From Brevundimonas sp. (GTDB lineage: Bacteria; Pseudomonadota; Alphaproteobacteria; Caulobacterales; Caulobacteraceae), in contig NZ_JACVCG010000002.1 in NCBI RefSeq assembly GCF_016742135.1, forward strand, positions 372,001 through 436,000: a DNA stretch of 64,000 nucleotides, in the 5' to 3' direction. This document shows, in pieces, positions 35,538 through 45,687 of the stretch; position 1 is the first letter of the stretch; every line of letters begins with the position of its first letter. The translations under genes were made by a program, and so were the position numbers. The notes beneath the pieces were generated by a model. That model was not told the DNA's origin. It made no database searches and saw only the letters and a program-made list of their open reading frames with translations.

Positions 35538-36568
35538 AGGAAGCGCGCCTTCAGGTCGATGCTCGGCGACTTCCCGATCTGGACCAGACAGTCCCGCAGC
35601 CAGACCTCGGCCGCTGCCCGGCCCTTGTCCTTGAGCCGGTTAAGGAAGGTCCATTCGGTGTCGAATTTCGACCGCAGCGGCAGGTCCGACAGATGGGCGT
35701 CCGCCTCGATGGCGTGCATGCGCAGCTTGCGATAGCCGTCGTCGCCCGTCTGGTTCAGACGCCCCGCCTCGATCAAATCCTGGACGAAGGCCACGGCCCG
35801 CAGCTCGGCGACCAGCGGGGCGTTGAAGACGATCTCGTTCAGGCGATCCATGATCACATCGGCATCCCGCGGGGTCTCGTCCCGCCGGAACGGGTTGAGC
35901 GGCAGCAGCAGGATGTCGTCGGGCGTCGAGGCGTAGAACAGCGGCCAGAGCGGCGGATTGGCCAGATAGCCCCCGTCCCAGTAGGGCTCGCCCTCGATCT
36001 CGACCGCCTGGAACAGATGCGGCAGACAAGCCGAGGCCAGCAGCACATCCATGGTCAGTTCCGTATTGTCGAACAGGCGGACCCGGCCCTGCTTGACCGC
36101 CGTCGTGGCCACGAACAGCTGGATGTCCGAACCCCGAACGGCGTCGAAATCGACAACCGTGTCCAGAACCCGACGCAGGGGGTTCAGGTTGAAGGGGTTA
36201 AACTGATAGGGCGACATCGTCATGGCCAGACTTTCGGCCGACCGCCACAGGGGCGTGTCCTTCATCCAGGCCGGGCTGAAGGTCGCGCTCCAGATCGAGC
36301 TGTCGCCAAAGACATTGCGCCCGCCGGACTGATTGATCTCGCGCCACAGCTTGTCCAGCGCCTTGCGCGCGCCCTCAAGGCCGCCGGCCTCCAGTCCGGT
36401 GATCAGGGCGGCGGCGTTCATCGCTCCGGCCGAGGCGCAGGTAACAGCGCGGAAATCCAGCGCCCCTGCTTCCAGCAGCCGATCCAGTACACCCCACTGG
36501 AAGGCCCCATGCGAGCCTCCCCCCTGCAGGGCCAGACAGACCGGCGGGGGAGGGGCCTGATGCACCAT
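35534..36568 (-). CDS. Patatin-like phospholipase
   Basis: CLALQGGGSHGAFQWGVLDRLLE and AGAMNAA; DGGYLANPP. Confidence 0.88.
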   Translation of the reverse strand: MVHQAPPPPVCLALQGGGSHGAFQWGVLDRLLEAGALDFRAVTCASAGAMNAAALITGLEAGGLEGARKALDKLWREINQSGGRNVFGDSSIWSATFSPAWMKDTPLWRSAESLAMTMSPYQFNPFNLNPLRRVLDTVVDFDAVRGSDIQLFVATTAVKQGRVRLFDNTELTMDVLLASACLPHLFQAVEIEGEPYWDGGYLANPPLWPLFYASTPDDILLLPLNPFRRDETPRDADVIMDRLNEIVFNAPLVAELRAVAFVQDLIEAGRLNQTGDDGYRKLRMHAIEADAHLSDLPLRSKFDTEWTFLNRLKDKGRAAAEVWLRDCLVQIGKSPSIDLKARFL

Positions 36569-36572
36569 CCAG

Positions 36573-37484
36573 CTATTGCGCCGTCCAGCCACCGTCGATG
36601 GAGAAGGCCGTCCCGTTGGCCGAGGCGCCCAGATCCGACACCAGATAGAGGAAGATGCCAACCAGTTCATCGGTCGTCACGAACCGTTTGGTCGGCTGGG
36701 ATTTGAGGATTACTTCCTCAAGCACACGATCCTTCGAGATGCCGTGGGTGCGGGCCTGATCGGCGATCTGCTTGTCGACGATCGGCGTCTCGACAAAGCC
36801 GGGGCAGATGGCGTTGCAGGTGATGCCTTCGCGCGCGAGCTCCAGGCCGACGGTCTTGGTCAGGCCGATCACGCCGTGCTTGGCCGCGACATAGGCGGAC
36901 TTGAAGGGGCTGGCCACCAGACCGTGGGCCGAGGCGACGTTGATGATCCGGCCACGGCCCTGGGCCTTCATGATCGGCACCGCCGCCCGCGTGGCATAGA
37001 AGGCCGACGACAGGTTGATGGCGATGATCTGTTCCCACTTGTCGGCGGGGAATTTCTCGATGGCCTCAACGTGCTGGACCCCAGCGTTGTTGACCAGAAT
37101 GTCCAGCCGGCCCAGCTCGTGCTTGGCGAAGGCCACCATGTCGGCGACCTCTTCGCCATGACGCATATCAGCCCCGTGATAGCGGACACGCACGCCGCAG
37201 GCGGCTTCCATCTCGGCCCGGTTGCGCTCGATCTCGGACGGGTCGCCCAGTCCGTTCAGCACCACATCGCCGCCACGCGCGGCCACGGCCCGGGCCAGGG
37301 CCAGACCGATCCCGGAGGTCGACCCCGTGATCACTGCGACCTGGCCACGCAGGTCGTTCATGTCGCGCGGGCGGGCCTGTTCGGACTCTGCCTTGTCACC
37401 GCGCTTGGGCCACTGGAACATCGAATGCCTATTCGTGAGTGAAACGTGGCGTGATCTATAGCCGGTGATGCTGCGCTGCGCCAC
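36573..37484 (-). CDS. 3-hydroxybutyrate dehydrogenase-like SDR; actual start likely internal
   Basis: VAVITGSTSGIGLALARA, NNAGVQHV, YVAAKHGVIGLTK. Confidence 0.85.
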   Translation of the reverse strand: MAQRSITGYRSRHVSLTNRHSMFQWPKRGDKAESEQARPRDMNDLRGQVAVITGSTSGIGLALARAVAARGGDVVLNGLGDPSEIERNRAEMEAACGVRVRYHGADMRHGEEVADMVAFAKHELGRLDILVNNAGVQHVEAIEKFPADKWEQIIAINLSSAFYATRAAVPIMKAQGRGRIINVASAHGLVASPFKSAYVAAKHGVIGLTKTVGLELAREGITCNAICPGFVETPIVDKQIADQARTHGISKDRVLEEVILKSQPTKRFVTTDELVGIFLYLVSDLGASANGTAFSIDGGWTAQ

Positions 37485-37493
37485 GCGGCGGTG

Positions 37494-38264
37494 TCAGGAA
37501 TTTCCTGTTCGGGTGAATATCCAGTCGCTATCGGTCGACAGACTGGCCTGAAAGCCATAGCCGTCGCGGTCGAAGGCCTTCAGATCCTCGGCCCGGTCGA
37601 TGCGGTTCTCGATGGCATAGCGCGCCATGGTGCCCCGCGCCTTCTTGGCGAAGAAGGAGATGATCCGGCTCTCGCCGTCCTTCTCTTCCCGGAAATGGAT
37701 GTTGACCACGGGCAACTTCAGCGCCTTGGCGTCCACGGCCCCGAAATACTCCTGGCTGGCCAGGTTGACGAGGGTGGGATCGGCATGGCCCTCGGCATCG
37801 GCATTCAGGGCCTTCGAGATGCGGTCGCTCCAGAAATCATACAGGCTGGATCCGCGCCGGGTCTTCAGCCGGGTCCCCATTTCAAGCCGATAGGGCTGGA
37901 TCCGGTCCAGCGGGCGGAGCAGGCCATACAGCCCCGAGAGAATCCGCAAATGGTCCTGGGCCCAGGCCAGATCGTCGGTCGTAAGGTTGCGGGCGTCCAG
38001 GCCCTGATAGACATCGCCGGCAAAGGCGAGGGCGGCCTGCAGCCCTTCTTCGCTGTCTGGATCAAAGGCCTTGAACCGGGCCTGATTCAGTTTCGCCAGA
38101 TCCGCCGAAATCCCCATCAGCCGCCGCAGATCCGCCTGGGTCTGGCGACGGGCGGTGACCGAAAGGCTGCGGACGTCGTCCGTCATCCGGTGCGTCGTCG
38201 CGGGCACTGCGGTTACGGGGACGGAGAAATCCAGCCGCTTGGCCGGAGACAGGATCATCAGCAC
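37494..38264 (-). CDS. yaaA: YaaA-family peroxide stress protein
   Basis: MLMILSPAKRLDF; RILSGLYGLLRPLDRIQPYRLEMGTRL. Confidence 0.9.
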   Translation of the reverse strand: MLMILSPAKRLDFSVPVTAVPATTHRMTDDVRSLSVTARRQTQADLRRLMGISADLAKLNQARFKAFDPDSEEGLQAALAFAGDVYQGLDARNLTTDDLAWAQDHLRILSGLYGLLRPLDRIQPYRLEMGTRLKTRRGSSLYDFWSDRISKALNADAEGHADPTLVNLASQEYFGAVDAKALKLPVVNIHFREEKDGESRIISFFAKKARGTMARYAIENRIDRAEDLKAFDRDGYGFQASLSTDSDWIFTRTGNS

Positions 38265-38342
38265 GTCGGGTCTCCCTGTGACGACGGCTGACTTAGGCAG
38301 GTTCGCTAGGGAATGAAACCGGCGGCAGTCCGTCGCAGGGCG

Positions 38343-39749
38343 TCAGAAAAGGACGCCGGGGTTGAGAATGCCTAACGGGTCCAGAGCCTTGCGAACAGCG
38401 CGCATGGCGTCCAGCTCGACCTCCGACTTGTAGCGGCGGGCCTCGTCGCTCTTCAGGCGGCCGAGGCCGTGCTCGGCCGAGATGGAGCCGTCGTAGCGCG
38501 CGACGATGTCGTGGACGATTCGCGACCCGGCCTCCCAACGACCGAGGAAAGCCGTCAGGTCCGCGCCCCCGGGGCACAGCACGTCATAGTGCAGGTTGCC
38601 GTCGCCGACGTGACCGAAGACGCTGATCCGGGCACCCGGTTCGAACGCCTCGACGGCGGCCGAGGTCTCCTCGATAAAGTCGGCGATCTGCGAGACGGGC
38701 ACGGAGACATCGTGTTTCCAGCCGCCCCCCTCGGGCTTCAGCCCTGCGGACTGTTCCTCGCGCAGTCGCCAGAAGGCCGCGGCCTGGGTCTCGTTCGCGG
38801 CGATGGCGGCATCCGTGATCAGCCCGTCCTCGAGGGCTCCCGCCAGCAGGCGTTCCAGGGCCAGAGACGCCGCGTCGGGATCCCCGGAACCCAGCTCGAT
38901 CAGCACCGACCAGGGTGGGGTGCTCTCCAGCGGCGCCCGCGTATCCGGGATCCATTTCAGCACCAGTTCGGTGCCCAGCCGCTTCATCAGCTCGAAGGCC
39001 TCGACCCCGCCACCCGATTCGGCCTTGGCGCGGGCCAGCAGGGCCACAGCCTGTTGCGGGGTCTCCAGCCCGACGATCGCCGTCGCCCGCCCGCGCAGGA
39101 CCGGGGACAGCTTCAGCGTCGCGGCGGTGATGATGCCCAGGGTCCCCTCGGCCCCGATCAGCAGTTGCTTCAGGTCATAGCCGGTATTGTCCTTGCGCAG
39201 CCGCTTCAGCCCGTTGAACACCCGGCCGTCGGCGAGCACCGCCTCGACCCCCAGGACGAGATCGCGCGCCATGCCGTAGCGCAGCACCGACGTGCCTCCG
39301 GCATTGGTCGACAGGACCCCGCCGATGGTCGCCGTGCCCTCGGACGCGAGGCTCAGCGGAAAGCGCCGGTCGACCGCGAGGGCCGCCTGCTGCGCTTCAT
39401 GCAGGGTCACGCCGGCCTCGACCGTCAGGGCGTCGTCCAGCGGGCTGACGTCGCGGATGGCACGCAGCCGTCGCGTGGTCAGCAGCACCTCGCCCATCGG
39501 GATCTGACCGCCCACCAGCCCCGTATTCCCGCCCTGGGGCGTGATGGCCACCCGGTGCCGCGCACAGATCGTCACGGCGGCGGCGACCTCCGCCGTGGAG
39601 CCGGGCTGCAGCAGAAGCGGGGTATGGCCCTGCCAGCGATCCCGCCATTCACGCAGATGCGGGGCCAGCGCGGCCGGATCCTCGCTCCATCCCTTCGGAC
39701 CAAGGGCGGCTTTCAGTTCGGAGATCGCCGCAGGGGAGGGGACAGCCAT
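38343..39749 (-). CDS. FAD-binding oxidoreductase (FAD/FMN-dependent 2-hydroxyacid dehydrogenase family)
   Basis: ITPQGGNTGLVGGQIP, GTLGIITAATLKL, SAEHGLGRLK. Confidence 0.88.
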   Translation of the reverse strand: MAVPSPAAISELKAALGPKGWSEDPAALAPHLREWRDRWQGHTPLLLQPGSTAEVAAAVTICARHRVAITPQGGNTGLVGGQIPMGEVLLTTRRLRAIRDVSPLDDALTVEAGVTLHEAQQAALAVDRRFPLSLASEGTATIGGVLSTNAGGTSVLRYGMARDLVLGVEAVLADGRVFNGLKRLRKDNTGYDLKQLLIGAEGTLGIITAATLKLSPVLRGRATAIVGLETPQQAVALLARAKAESGGGVEAFELMKRLGTELVLKWIPDTRAPLESTPPWSVLIELGSGDPDAASLALERLLAGALEDGLITDAAIAANETQAAAFWRLREEQSAGLKPEGGGWKHDVSVPVSQIADFIEETSAAVEAFEPGARISVFGHVGDGNLHYDVLCPGGADLTAFLGRWEAGSRIVHDIVARYDGSISAEHGLGRLKSDEARRYKSEVELDAMRAVRKALDPLGILNPGVLF

Positions 39750-39789
39750 ATCCGCTTGTCTCAGATGCCGGGGCCGGGGAAAAGGGCGG

Positions 39790-40230
39790 ATGGCCGATCT
39801 CTCGCCGACCGACTGTCCGCCCATGACCGCGCCGGTGGCGGCCGTGGGGGTGATCTGCCTGCGCGGTGATCAGGTGCTGCTGATTCGGCGAGGCAGGCCC
39901 CCACGACTGGGGGAGTGGAGCTTGCCCGGAGGGCGGGTCGAACCCGGAGAGACCCTGCGTACGGCCGCGCTCAGGGAATTGGCCGAGGAAACAGGGGTCG
40001 AAGCCGACCTGGGCCCGCTGATCGATGTGGTCGACGGGATCTTCCCCGACAGCGGTCGTCACTATGTCCTGATCGACTTTGCTGCGCGCTGGCGATCCGG
40101 TGATCCGGTCGCCGGGGACGATGCCGCCGAGGCCCGGTTCTGGCCGCTGGAGGGGATCGAGCGCCACGTCGCCTGGGACGAGACCGTGCGTGTCATCCGG
40201 CTGGCGGCATCCCGGCTCGCGGCAGAGTGA
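39790..40230 (+). CDS. NUDIX hydrolase
   Basis: LPGGRVEPGETLRTAALRELAEETGVE is the Nudix box. Confidence 0.9.
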   Translation: MADLSPTDCPPMTAPVAAVGVICLRGDQVLLIRRGRPPRLGEWSLPGGRVEPGETLRTAALRELAEETGVEADLGPLIDVVDGIFPDSGRHYVLIDFAARWRSGDPVAGDDAAEARFWPLEGIERHVAWDETVRVIRLAASRLAAE

Positions 40231-40308
40231 TGCGGCTCTGTCCGGTTTCTGTGGCGGACCGGCATTTTCCGGCCTAGCCTGTCGCAAACACAGGGAGATG
40301 CGTGGCTG

Positions 40309-41331
40309 ATGGGAATGCTGGATATCTTTGGAATTGTGGTCGTCGTCTTTGCGGTGATCCTGCTGTTCAGCGTGGTCAAGATCGTGCCGCAGGGCCGCGA
40401 GTTCACGGTCGAGCGTTTCGGTAAATATACCAAGACCTTGTCGCCGGGCATCAGCCTGCTGACGCCCTTCGTCGAGCGCATCGGGCGTCGGATGAATATG
40501 ATGGAGCAGGTCCTGGATGTTCCCCAGCAGGAGGTGATCACCAAGGACAATGCCATGGTCAAGGTCGACGCGATCGTCTTCATCCAGGTGATGAACGCCT
40601 CGGCCGCAGCCTATCGGGTCGAGGACCTGCACTACGCCATCACCCAGCTGTGCTCGACCAATCTGCGGACCGTGATCGGCTCGATGGAACTGGATGAGGT
40701 CCTGTTCCAGCGCGACAGCATCAACAGCCGCCTGCTGACCGTGATCGACGCCGCGACCGAGCCGTGGGGCGTCAAGGTCAACCGCATCGAGATCAAGGAT
40801 CTGACCCCGCCGGTCGACATCACCAATGCCATGGCCCGCCAGATGAAGGCCGAGCGCGAACGTCGCGCCGTCATCACCGAGGCCGACGGCGAGAAGCAGG
40901 CCGCCATCGCCCGCGCCGAAGGGGCCAAGCAGTCGGCCATTCTGGAGGCCGAGGGCCGTCGCGAGGCTGCCTTCCGCGACGCCGAGGCCCGCGAACGCGA
41001 AGCCGAGGCCGAAGCCAAGGCCACCGCCATGGTGTCCCAGGCGATCGCCGCCGGCGACGTCAATGCCATCAACTACTTCGTCGCCCAGAAGTATGTGGAG
41101 GCATTCGCCGAACTGGCCCGCAGCCCGCAGCAGAGAACCGTCATCGTGCCGGCCGAGATGTCCGGCTTGGTCGGCACCCTGGCCGGGGTGAGCGAACTGG
41201 TGGGCCTGGCCCGGGATCAGCAGACCCGTACGCCGCCGACCGCGCCGCAAGCCCCGCGGACCGCCGCGCCGCGCACCCCGCTCACCCCGCCCACTCGCCC
41301 GGCCGGCGGTGGGTCCGTGCCCCGTACCTGA
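40309..41331 (+). CDS. SPFH/stomatin-like (QmcA-like) protein
   Basis: IVPQGREFTVERFGKYTKTLSPGISLLTPF; alanine/glutamate-rich coiled coil. Confidence 0.9.
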   Translation: MGMLDIFGIVVVVFAVILLFSVVKIVPQGREFTVERFGKYTKTLSPGISLLTPFVERIGRRMNMMEQVLDVPQQEVITKDNAMVKVDAIVFIQVMNASAAAYRVEDLHYAITQLCSTNLRTVIGSMELDEVLFQRDSINSRLLTVIDAATEPWGVKVNRIEIKDLTPPVDITNAMARQMKAERERRAVITEADGEKQAAIARAEGAKQSAILEAEGRREAAFRDAEAREREAEAEAKATAMVSQAIAAGDVNAINYFVAQKYVEAFAELARSPQQRTVIVPAEMSGLVGTLAGVSELVGLARDQQTRTPPTAPQAPRTAAPRTPLTPPTRPAGGGSVPRT

Positions 41332-41349
41332 CCCTGAAGGGATCCGGCC

Positions 41350-41811
41350 ATGGAAGCGCTCATTTCCCTTCACGCCACCCAGCCGTACTGGATCTGGCTG
41401 GGCGTCGGTCTTGTCCTGCTGGCCATCGAGTCGGCCTTTTCGACCGAGTGGCTGCTGTGGCCGGCGGTGTCGGCGGGGGTCGTGGCGGTGCTGACCGCCA
41501 TCGGCCTGCGCTACGGCTTCGCGGTCGAGATCATCGTCTTCGGACTGCTGACGGCGGTTCTGACGCTGCTGTCTCGGCGGGTGGTCACGCGGGTCAATCC
41601 GGCAGACGTGCCGGACATCAACGACCGGGACGCGCGCCTGATCGGCCAGCATGCCCAGGTCATCACCCCCTTCCTCGACGGACGCGGGCGGGTGTTCATC
41701 TCGGGCTCGGAATGGGCTGCCGAGCTTGAGGGTGATGCCGCGCCGGCCGTCGGCTCGCGCGTCGTGGTCGAGGCGGTGCAGGGGGCCCGGCTCAAGGTTC
41801 GGGCATCCTGA
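41350..41811 (+). CDS. NfeD-like protein
   Basis: Adjacent to the SPFH gene; TM segments then an OB-like C-terminus (ARVFIS..WAAEL...GSRVVVEAVQGARLKVRAS). Confidence 0.85.
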   Translation: MEALISLHATQPYWIWLGVGLVLLAIESAFSTEWLLWPAVSAGVVAVLTAIGLRYGFAVEIIVFGLLTAVLTLLSRRVVTRVNPADVPDINDRDARLIGQHAQVITPFLDGRGRVFISGSEWAAELEGDAAPAVGSRVVVEAVQGARLKVRAS

Positions 41812-41875
41812 ACAGCAAAGGGCCCGCCCTCTCTGAAGAGAAGACGGGCCCCTTAAACGCAACTAAATCCGAGGC

Positions 41876-42088
41876 TTAGGCCTGGACCTGCAGTTGTCCG
41901 GCCGACGTCTTGCCGCTGCGCTGATCGCGCTCCAGCTCGTACGAGACCGTCTGGCCTTCATTCAGCGAGCCGAGGCCCGCACGCTCGACGGCCGAGATAT
42001 GGACGAACACGTCCGTGCCGCCATCGTTGGGTTGAATGAAGCCGAAGCCCTTGGTGGTGTTGAACCATTTAACAGTGCCGGTAGCCAT
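41876..42088 (-). CDS. Cold-shock domain protein
   Basis: [39 protein letters not shown]; the longer ORF to 43237 is spurious upstream sequence. Confidence 0.95.
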   Translation of the reverse strand: MATGTVKWFNTTKGFGFIQPNDGGTDVFVHISAVERAGLGSLNEGQTVSYELERDQRSGKTSAGQLQVQA

Positions 42089-42361
42089 GTTGAGACCTCC
42101 GTTGGCGTTGGCCCGGGGAAACACTCCCTGGGCCCGTCGTGTCTGAGGTAACGGCTTATCTCGATGCGTCGCAAAGTAGAAAAAGGGCGTTGCGCAGAGA
42201 TGTTGACCCGCCCCGTATGCGCGTGAACCGGGGCGAAAGCAAGGCCTTGGCCGAATTGCCGCACCCGGCGCGGCGTTGACCTGGATCAAGGCCAAGGTCG
42301 CCGGACGGGTGCACCGCATGACCCGGGCGCTGGAACGCATGGTGCGAGTCCACCGCCGGGG

Positions 42362-43027
42362 ATGTCCGAGATGACCGCCAGAACCGCCCTGCTGACCCTC
42401 GCCCTGATGGTCGGCGCCGCCGGAGCCGCACAGGCCCAGACCGCCGAACCATGGAGCCCGCCGCGCGCCGGCGACTGGATCGTGACCGGTCGCCTGACCC
42501 AGGTCGCGCCCACGACCGAGGACAAGATTCTGACAGCGGCCGGGGCCGACACCGGCCTGCGGGTCGATGTGTCCGACGACCTGATGCCGACCCTGGGCTT
42601 CACCTATTTTCTGACCGACCATTTCGCGGTCGAGGCCATTCTGGGCACCACGAAACATGAGATCCGTGCCCAGGGCGGGGCCACCGATGTGGTTGTGCAC
42701 GAGACCTGGGTTCTGCCGCCGGTCGTCACCGTGCAATACCGCCCGGTGACCGAAGGCCGTTTCAGCCCCTATGTCGGTGCCGGCGTCAACGCCATGCTGT
42801 TCTATTCGGGCGACGACAAGAACGGCTTCACCGTCGATCTGGACGATGGCCTGGGGCTGGCCCTGCAGGCCGGTGCCGACGTTGGCCTGACCGGGCCGTG
42901 GAGCCTGAACGTCGACGTCAAGAAGGTGTGGTTCAACACCGACGCCGAGATCAACGGCGGTGCCCTGACCAGTGACGTCGACCTGGACCCGTGGGTCGTG
43001 TCGATCGGCGTGGGACGCAAGTTCTGA
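42362..43027 (+). CDS. OmpW-family outer membrane protein
   Basis: [46 protein letters not shown]-type pattern; ends in ...GRKF. Confidence 0.88.
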   Translation: MSEMTARTALLTLALMVGAAGAAQAQTAEPWSPPRAGDWIVTGRLTQVAPTTEDKILTAAGADTGLRVDVSDDLMPTLGFTYFLTDHFAVEAILGTTKHEIRAQGGATDVVVHETWVLPPVVTVQYRPVTEGRFSPYVGAGVNAMLFYSGDDKNGFTVDLDDGLGLALQAGADVGLTGPWSLNVDVKKVWFNTDAEINGGALTSDVDLDPWVVSIGVGRKF

Positions 43028-43029
43028 TC

Positions 43030-43791
43030 TCACAGCAGGGTCCGCTGGACAGGACCGGGCCCCCTGGTCCCGGCCTGTCCGGTGCGCCGCCCGATCTCCG
43101 TTTCGGCGCTGAAGCGGATGTCGATATCGCGGTCGCGGGCGAGCACGGCCAGAGCCGCATCGCCGAGGTCTGACCAGGGTCGGCCCCGGTTCGGGCCGCT
43201 CGGCACACGCGGCAGCAGGCCGGGCTCGCGGCTCCACTCCAGCAGCTGGTCCAGCGACACGGTGTTCAGCATGTCACGCAGATGGTGGGCGGTGACATAG
43301 GCATCGGGCAGGGCCCGGTGGGCGGGCAGGCCCAGATCATGGTCCAGCCCCTCGGGACGCCGCAGATACCGCAGCATCTGGTTGGAAAAGCGCGGCAGCT
43401 CCGGCCACAGGCGCAGGGCGCATTTCCAGGTGCAGATCCAGTCCGCCGCACCGGTCATGTCCGGGGTGCAGAAACGCTGCTCGAAGCCGGCCCGGTGGGC
43501 GGCCAGCGCGCGCGCACCCCCTTCAGGCCGCAGAACATCGGGGGCCACATCCCGCCAGTAGCCCGCGCCGGCCACCCATTCGTCGAGGATATGATGCACG
43601 GCCATGGTGCCGGGCGAGATCGGCCGCCCCGGGTCGACGAAACGGGCCCCGCGCGACATGGCCGAGACCTGCCATGTCCCGTCCGCCCGCTGCTCGACAT
43701 CCTGCCAGCCGACCTCGCAGACATCCGACGCGCTGCTTCCGGCGGTCTCCAGGTCGATGACCCGGACGCGGGTGATGACAGCTTCACTCAT
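43030..43791 (-). CDS. DnaQ-like 3'-5' exonuclease
   Basis: [10 protein letters not shown]...MAVHHI...[18 protein letters not shown]: DEDDh motifs. Confidence 0.8.
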   Translation of the reverse strand: MSEAVITRVRVIDLETAGSSASDVCEVGWQDVEQRADGTWQVSAMSRGARFVDPGRPISPGTMAVHHILDEWVAGAGYWRDVAPDVLRPEGGARALAAHRAGFEQRFCTPDMTGAADWICTWKCALRLWPELPRFSNQMLRYLRRPEGLDHDLGLPAHRALPDAYVTAHHLRDMLNTVSLDQLLEWSREPGLLPRVPSGPNRGRPWSDLGDAALAVLARDRDIDIRFSAETEIGRRTGQAGTRGPGPVQRTLL

Positions 43792-44267
43792 TCGGGGTTC
43801 CGCAGAAAAAACCGTCTGAACCGTCTGAATAGTCTGAAACGGGACCGGGGGGAGTCAAAGGCCAAAAACAGACTCCACTTTCTCCATAAGGCCGGAAATC
43901 CCTGTCTGCACAGGAGGTTCTGCTCTCCTGCGGGCTGGAGTCAGCTGTCCGTACTCCAGGCCTGACTCCACCTTGAACGCCTGAGAGGTCTGAACCCGAC
44001 CTCTGAGTCTCAACCGCTTCAAAGCGGATGCCATGACCCATCGTTCCTTCATGGATGCACCCCGCGCCTGCCGAGACTTTATCCTGCCACAACCCGCAGC
44101 CTGGTCGGGAAGATTGTCTCGAGCATCCGCGATCGGCGGACATCGTGGCGCGAAGGCGTATGGGACCTCGGTCAAGAGACCCGATCCCGGGCGACACTGC
44201 CATGCGCCCCCTGAACGTCGGCCGTTCGCACGCGTTGACCGGAGCAAGCCTCCATGGAGTGCACGCG

Positions 44268-44984
44268 ATGACCGATTATACCCTCTATTACTGGCCGCTG
44301 CCCTTTCGGGGCGAATTCGTGCGGGCGATCCTGGCGTTTGCCGGCAAGACCTGGACAGAGCCGGACAGCCGGCAAATTTCCCGGCTCATGGAAGGCCCGG
44401 TGCACGCCATGCCCGTCCCGTTCATGGGGCCGCCCGTGCTTGTCGACGAGGCGAACAAGGTCGTGATCTCCCAGATGCCCGCGATCCTCTCCTATCTCGG
44501 CGAGACGCTGGATCTGCTGCCGGACACGCCGGGGGGCCGCGCGATGACACTGAAGATCGTCGGTGACGCCAATGATGTGATCGACGAACTGACCCTCGAC
44601 GGGGGCCGCCAGATGTGGACCGACACGCGCTGGGCGGCGTTCGAGCCGCGTCTCAGGAAATGGCTGTCGTTGTGGGAGGAGACCGGGCGGCGCCACGGTC
44701 TGAAAAGGCGCTCGGGATTTCTTCTGGGTGGAACCCGGCCGGGGCTGGCGGACATCGTGACGGCGACGCTGTGGAATACGATGGGCGACCGCTTTCCCGC
44801 GCTCGACGAGATCACAAGGGAGGCCGCGCCGATGACCGCCGCCCTGTCCCGCAGGGTGGGGGCCCTGCCGCCCCTTGCCGCCCGGGCGGAGCGGTCGGGC
44901 GCCGAGTATGGAGAGAGCTGGAGCGGCGGGAAGATCGAAGCCTCGCTTCGCAAGGTCCTGGACGCGCGCGGACAGAAAGGGTGA
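44268..44984 (+). CDS. Glutathione S-transferase-like protein
   Basis: MTDYTLYYWPLPFRGEFVRAILAFAGK; VISQMPAILSYLGETLDL. Confidence 0.85.
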   Translation: MTDYTLYYWPLPFRGEFVRAILAFAGKTWTEPDSRQISRLMEGPVHAMPVPFMGPPVLVDEANKVVISQMPAILSYLGETLDLLPDTPGGRAMTLKIVGDANDVIDELTLDGGRQMWTDTRWAAFEPRLRKWLSLWEETGRRHGLKRRSGFLLGGTRPGLADIVTATLWNTMGDRFPALDEITREAAPMTAALSRRVGALPPLAARAERSGAEYGESWSGGKIEASLRKVLDARGQKG

Positions 44985-45005
44985 GGTTTCGCAGCGATCC
45001 CCTTG

Positions 45006-45356
45006 TTACCCCTCCGGCTGTCGCCAGTGCGGATAGGTGACATAGGCGGTGACGGCCCCCTCGGCGTGCGAGCGGAGGGTGACGGCCTCTCCCCTGGGCA
45101 TGTAGACGATCTCGCCAGGCCGCGCCGTCAAGGTGGCGTCATCGGTCGAGACGGAAAGCTCGCCTTCCAGAACGACCATGACGTCGTGCACCGCCATGGT
45201 TTCACTGAGGCTCTGGTTCGGTCCGTAGCGGCCATAGCCGATGGTGACCGGACCACCGTGTCGTTCGTCCAGCAGATTGCCGGCGAACACATCGGCCTCC
45301 TGACCCGGTGATCGCTCCATCACGGCGTCCGCGATCGAAAACTTCTGCACCTTCAT
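45006..45356 (-). CDS. Cupin-domain protein
   Basis: VLEGELSVSTDDATLTARPGEIVYMPRGEAVTLRS. Confidence 0.8.
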   Translation of the reverse strand: MKVQKFSIADAVMERSPGQEADVFAGNLLDERHGGPVTIGYGRYGPNQSLSETMAVHDVMVVLEGELSVSTDDATLTARPGEIVYMPRGEAVTLRSHAEGAVTAYVTYPHWRQPEG

Positions 45357-45494
45357 TGTCTCGCTCCGCTGAACAGACAATGGAAATCGCCCGTCAACCT
45401 CGAGGTTCCGCCGTCCCTGGAAGCGCACCGGTCAATGCAAGGTATCGGTCGGGATCTCGCGGTCGACCCTGGTCGGAGGCTCCTCCGACGGGCG

Positions 45495-45584
45495 TGGCGG
45501 ACAGGGTGGGATTCGAACCCACGGTAGGCTTCCACCTACGGCGGTTTTCAAGACCGCTGCCTTAAACCACTCGGCCACCTGTCC
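45495..45584 (-). tRNA. tRNA-Ser (anticodon UGA)
   Basis: Reverse complement GGACAGGTGGCCGAGTGGTTTAAGGCAGCGGTCTTGAAAACCGCCGTAGGTGGAAGCCTACCGTGGGTTCGAATCCCACCCTGTCCGCCA: class II tRNA with variable arm, encoded CCA. Confidence 0.97.
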
Positions 45585-45687
45585 CCGGAGTGGACCGGCG
45601 TCATAGCAGGGGGAGGGGGCGTTAACCAAAGAAGAAAATGATGCGGGCATGCTGGCCGCCTCAAATTGGCTTCGGGGTCGGCGCGCC

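Noticed and set aside
39649-41862. 737-aa minus ORF across NUDIX and SPFH/NfeD genes
   Set aside because: Shadow ORF over clearly coding plus-strand genes.
42089-43237. 453-aa version of the cold-shock ORF
   Set aside because: Only the last 70 codons are a cold-shock protein with its own ATG; the upstream part overlaps OmpW antisense.
43811-43837. Short tandem repeats considered as a CRISPR array
   Set aside because: 9-bp contiguous units without spacers; no cas genes in the window.
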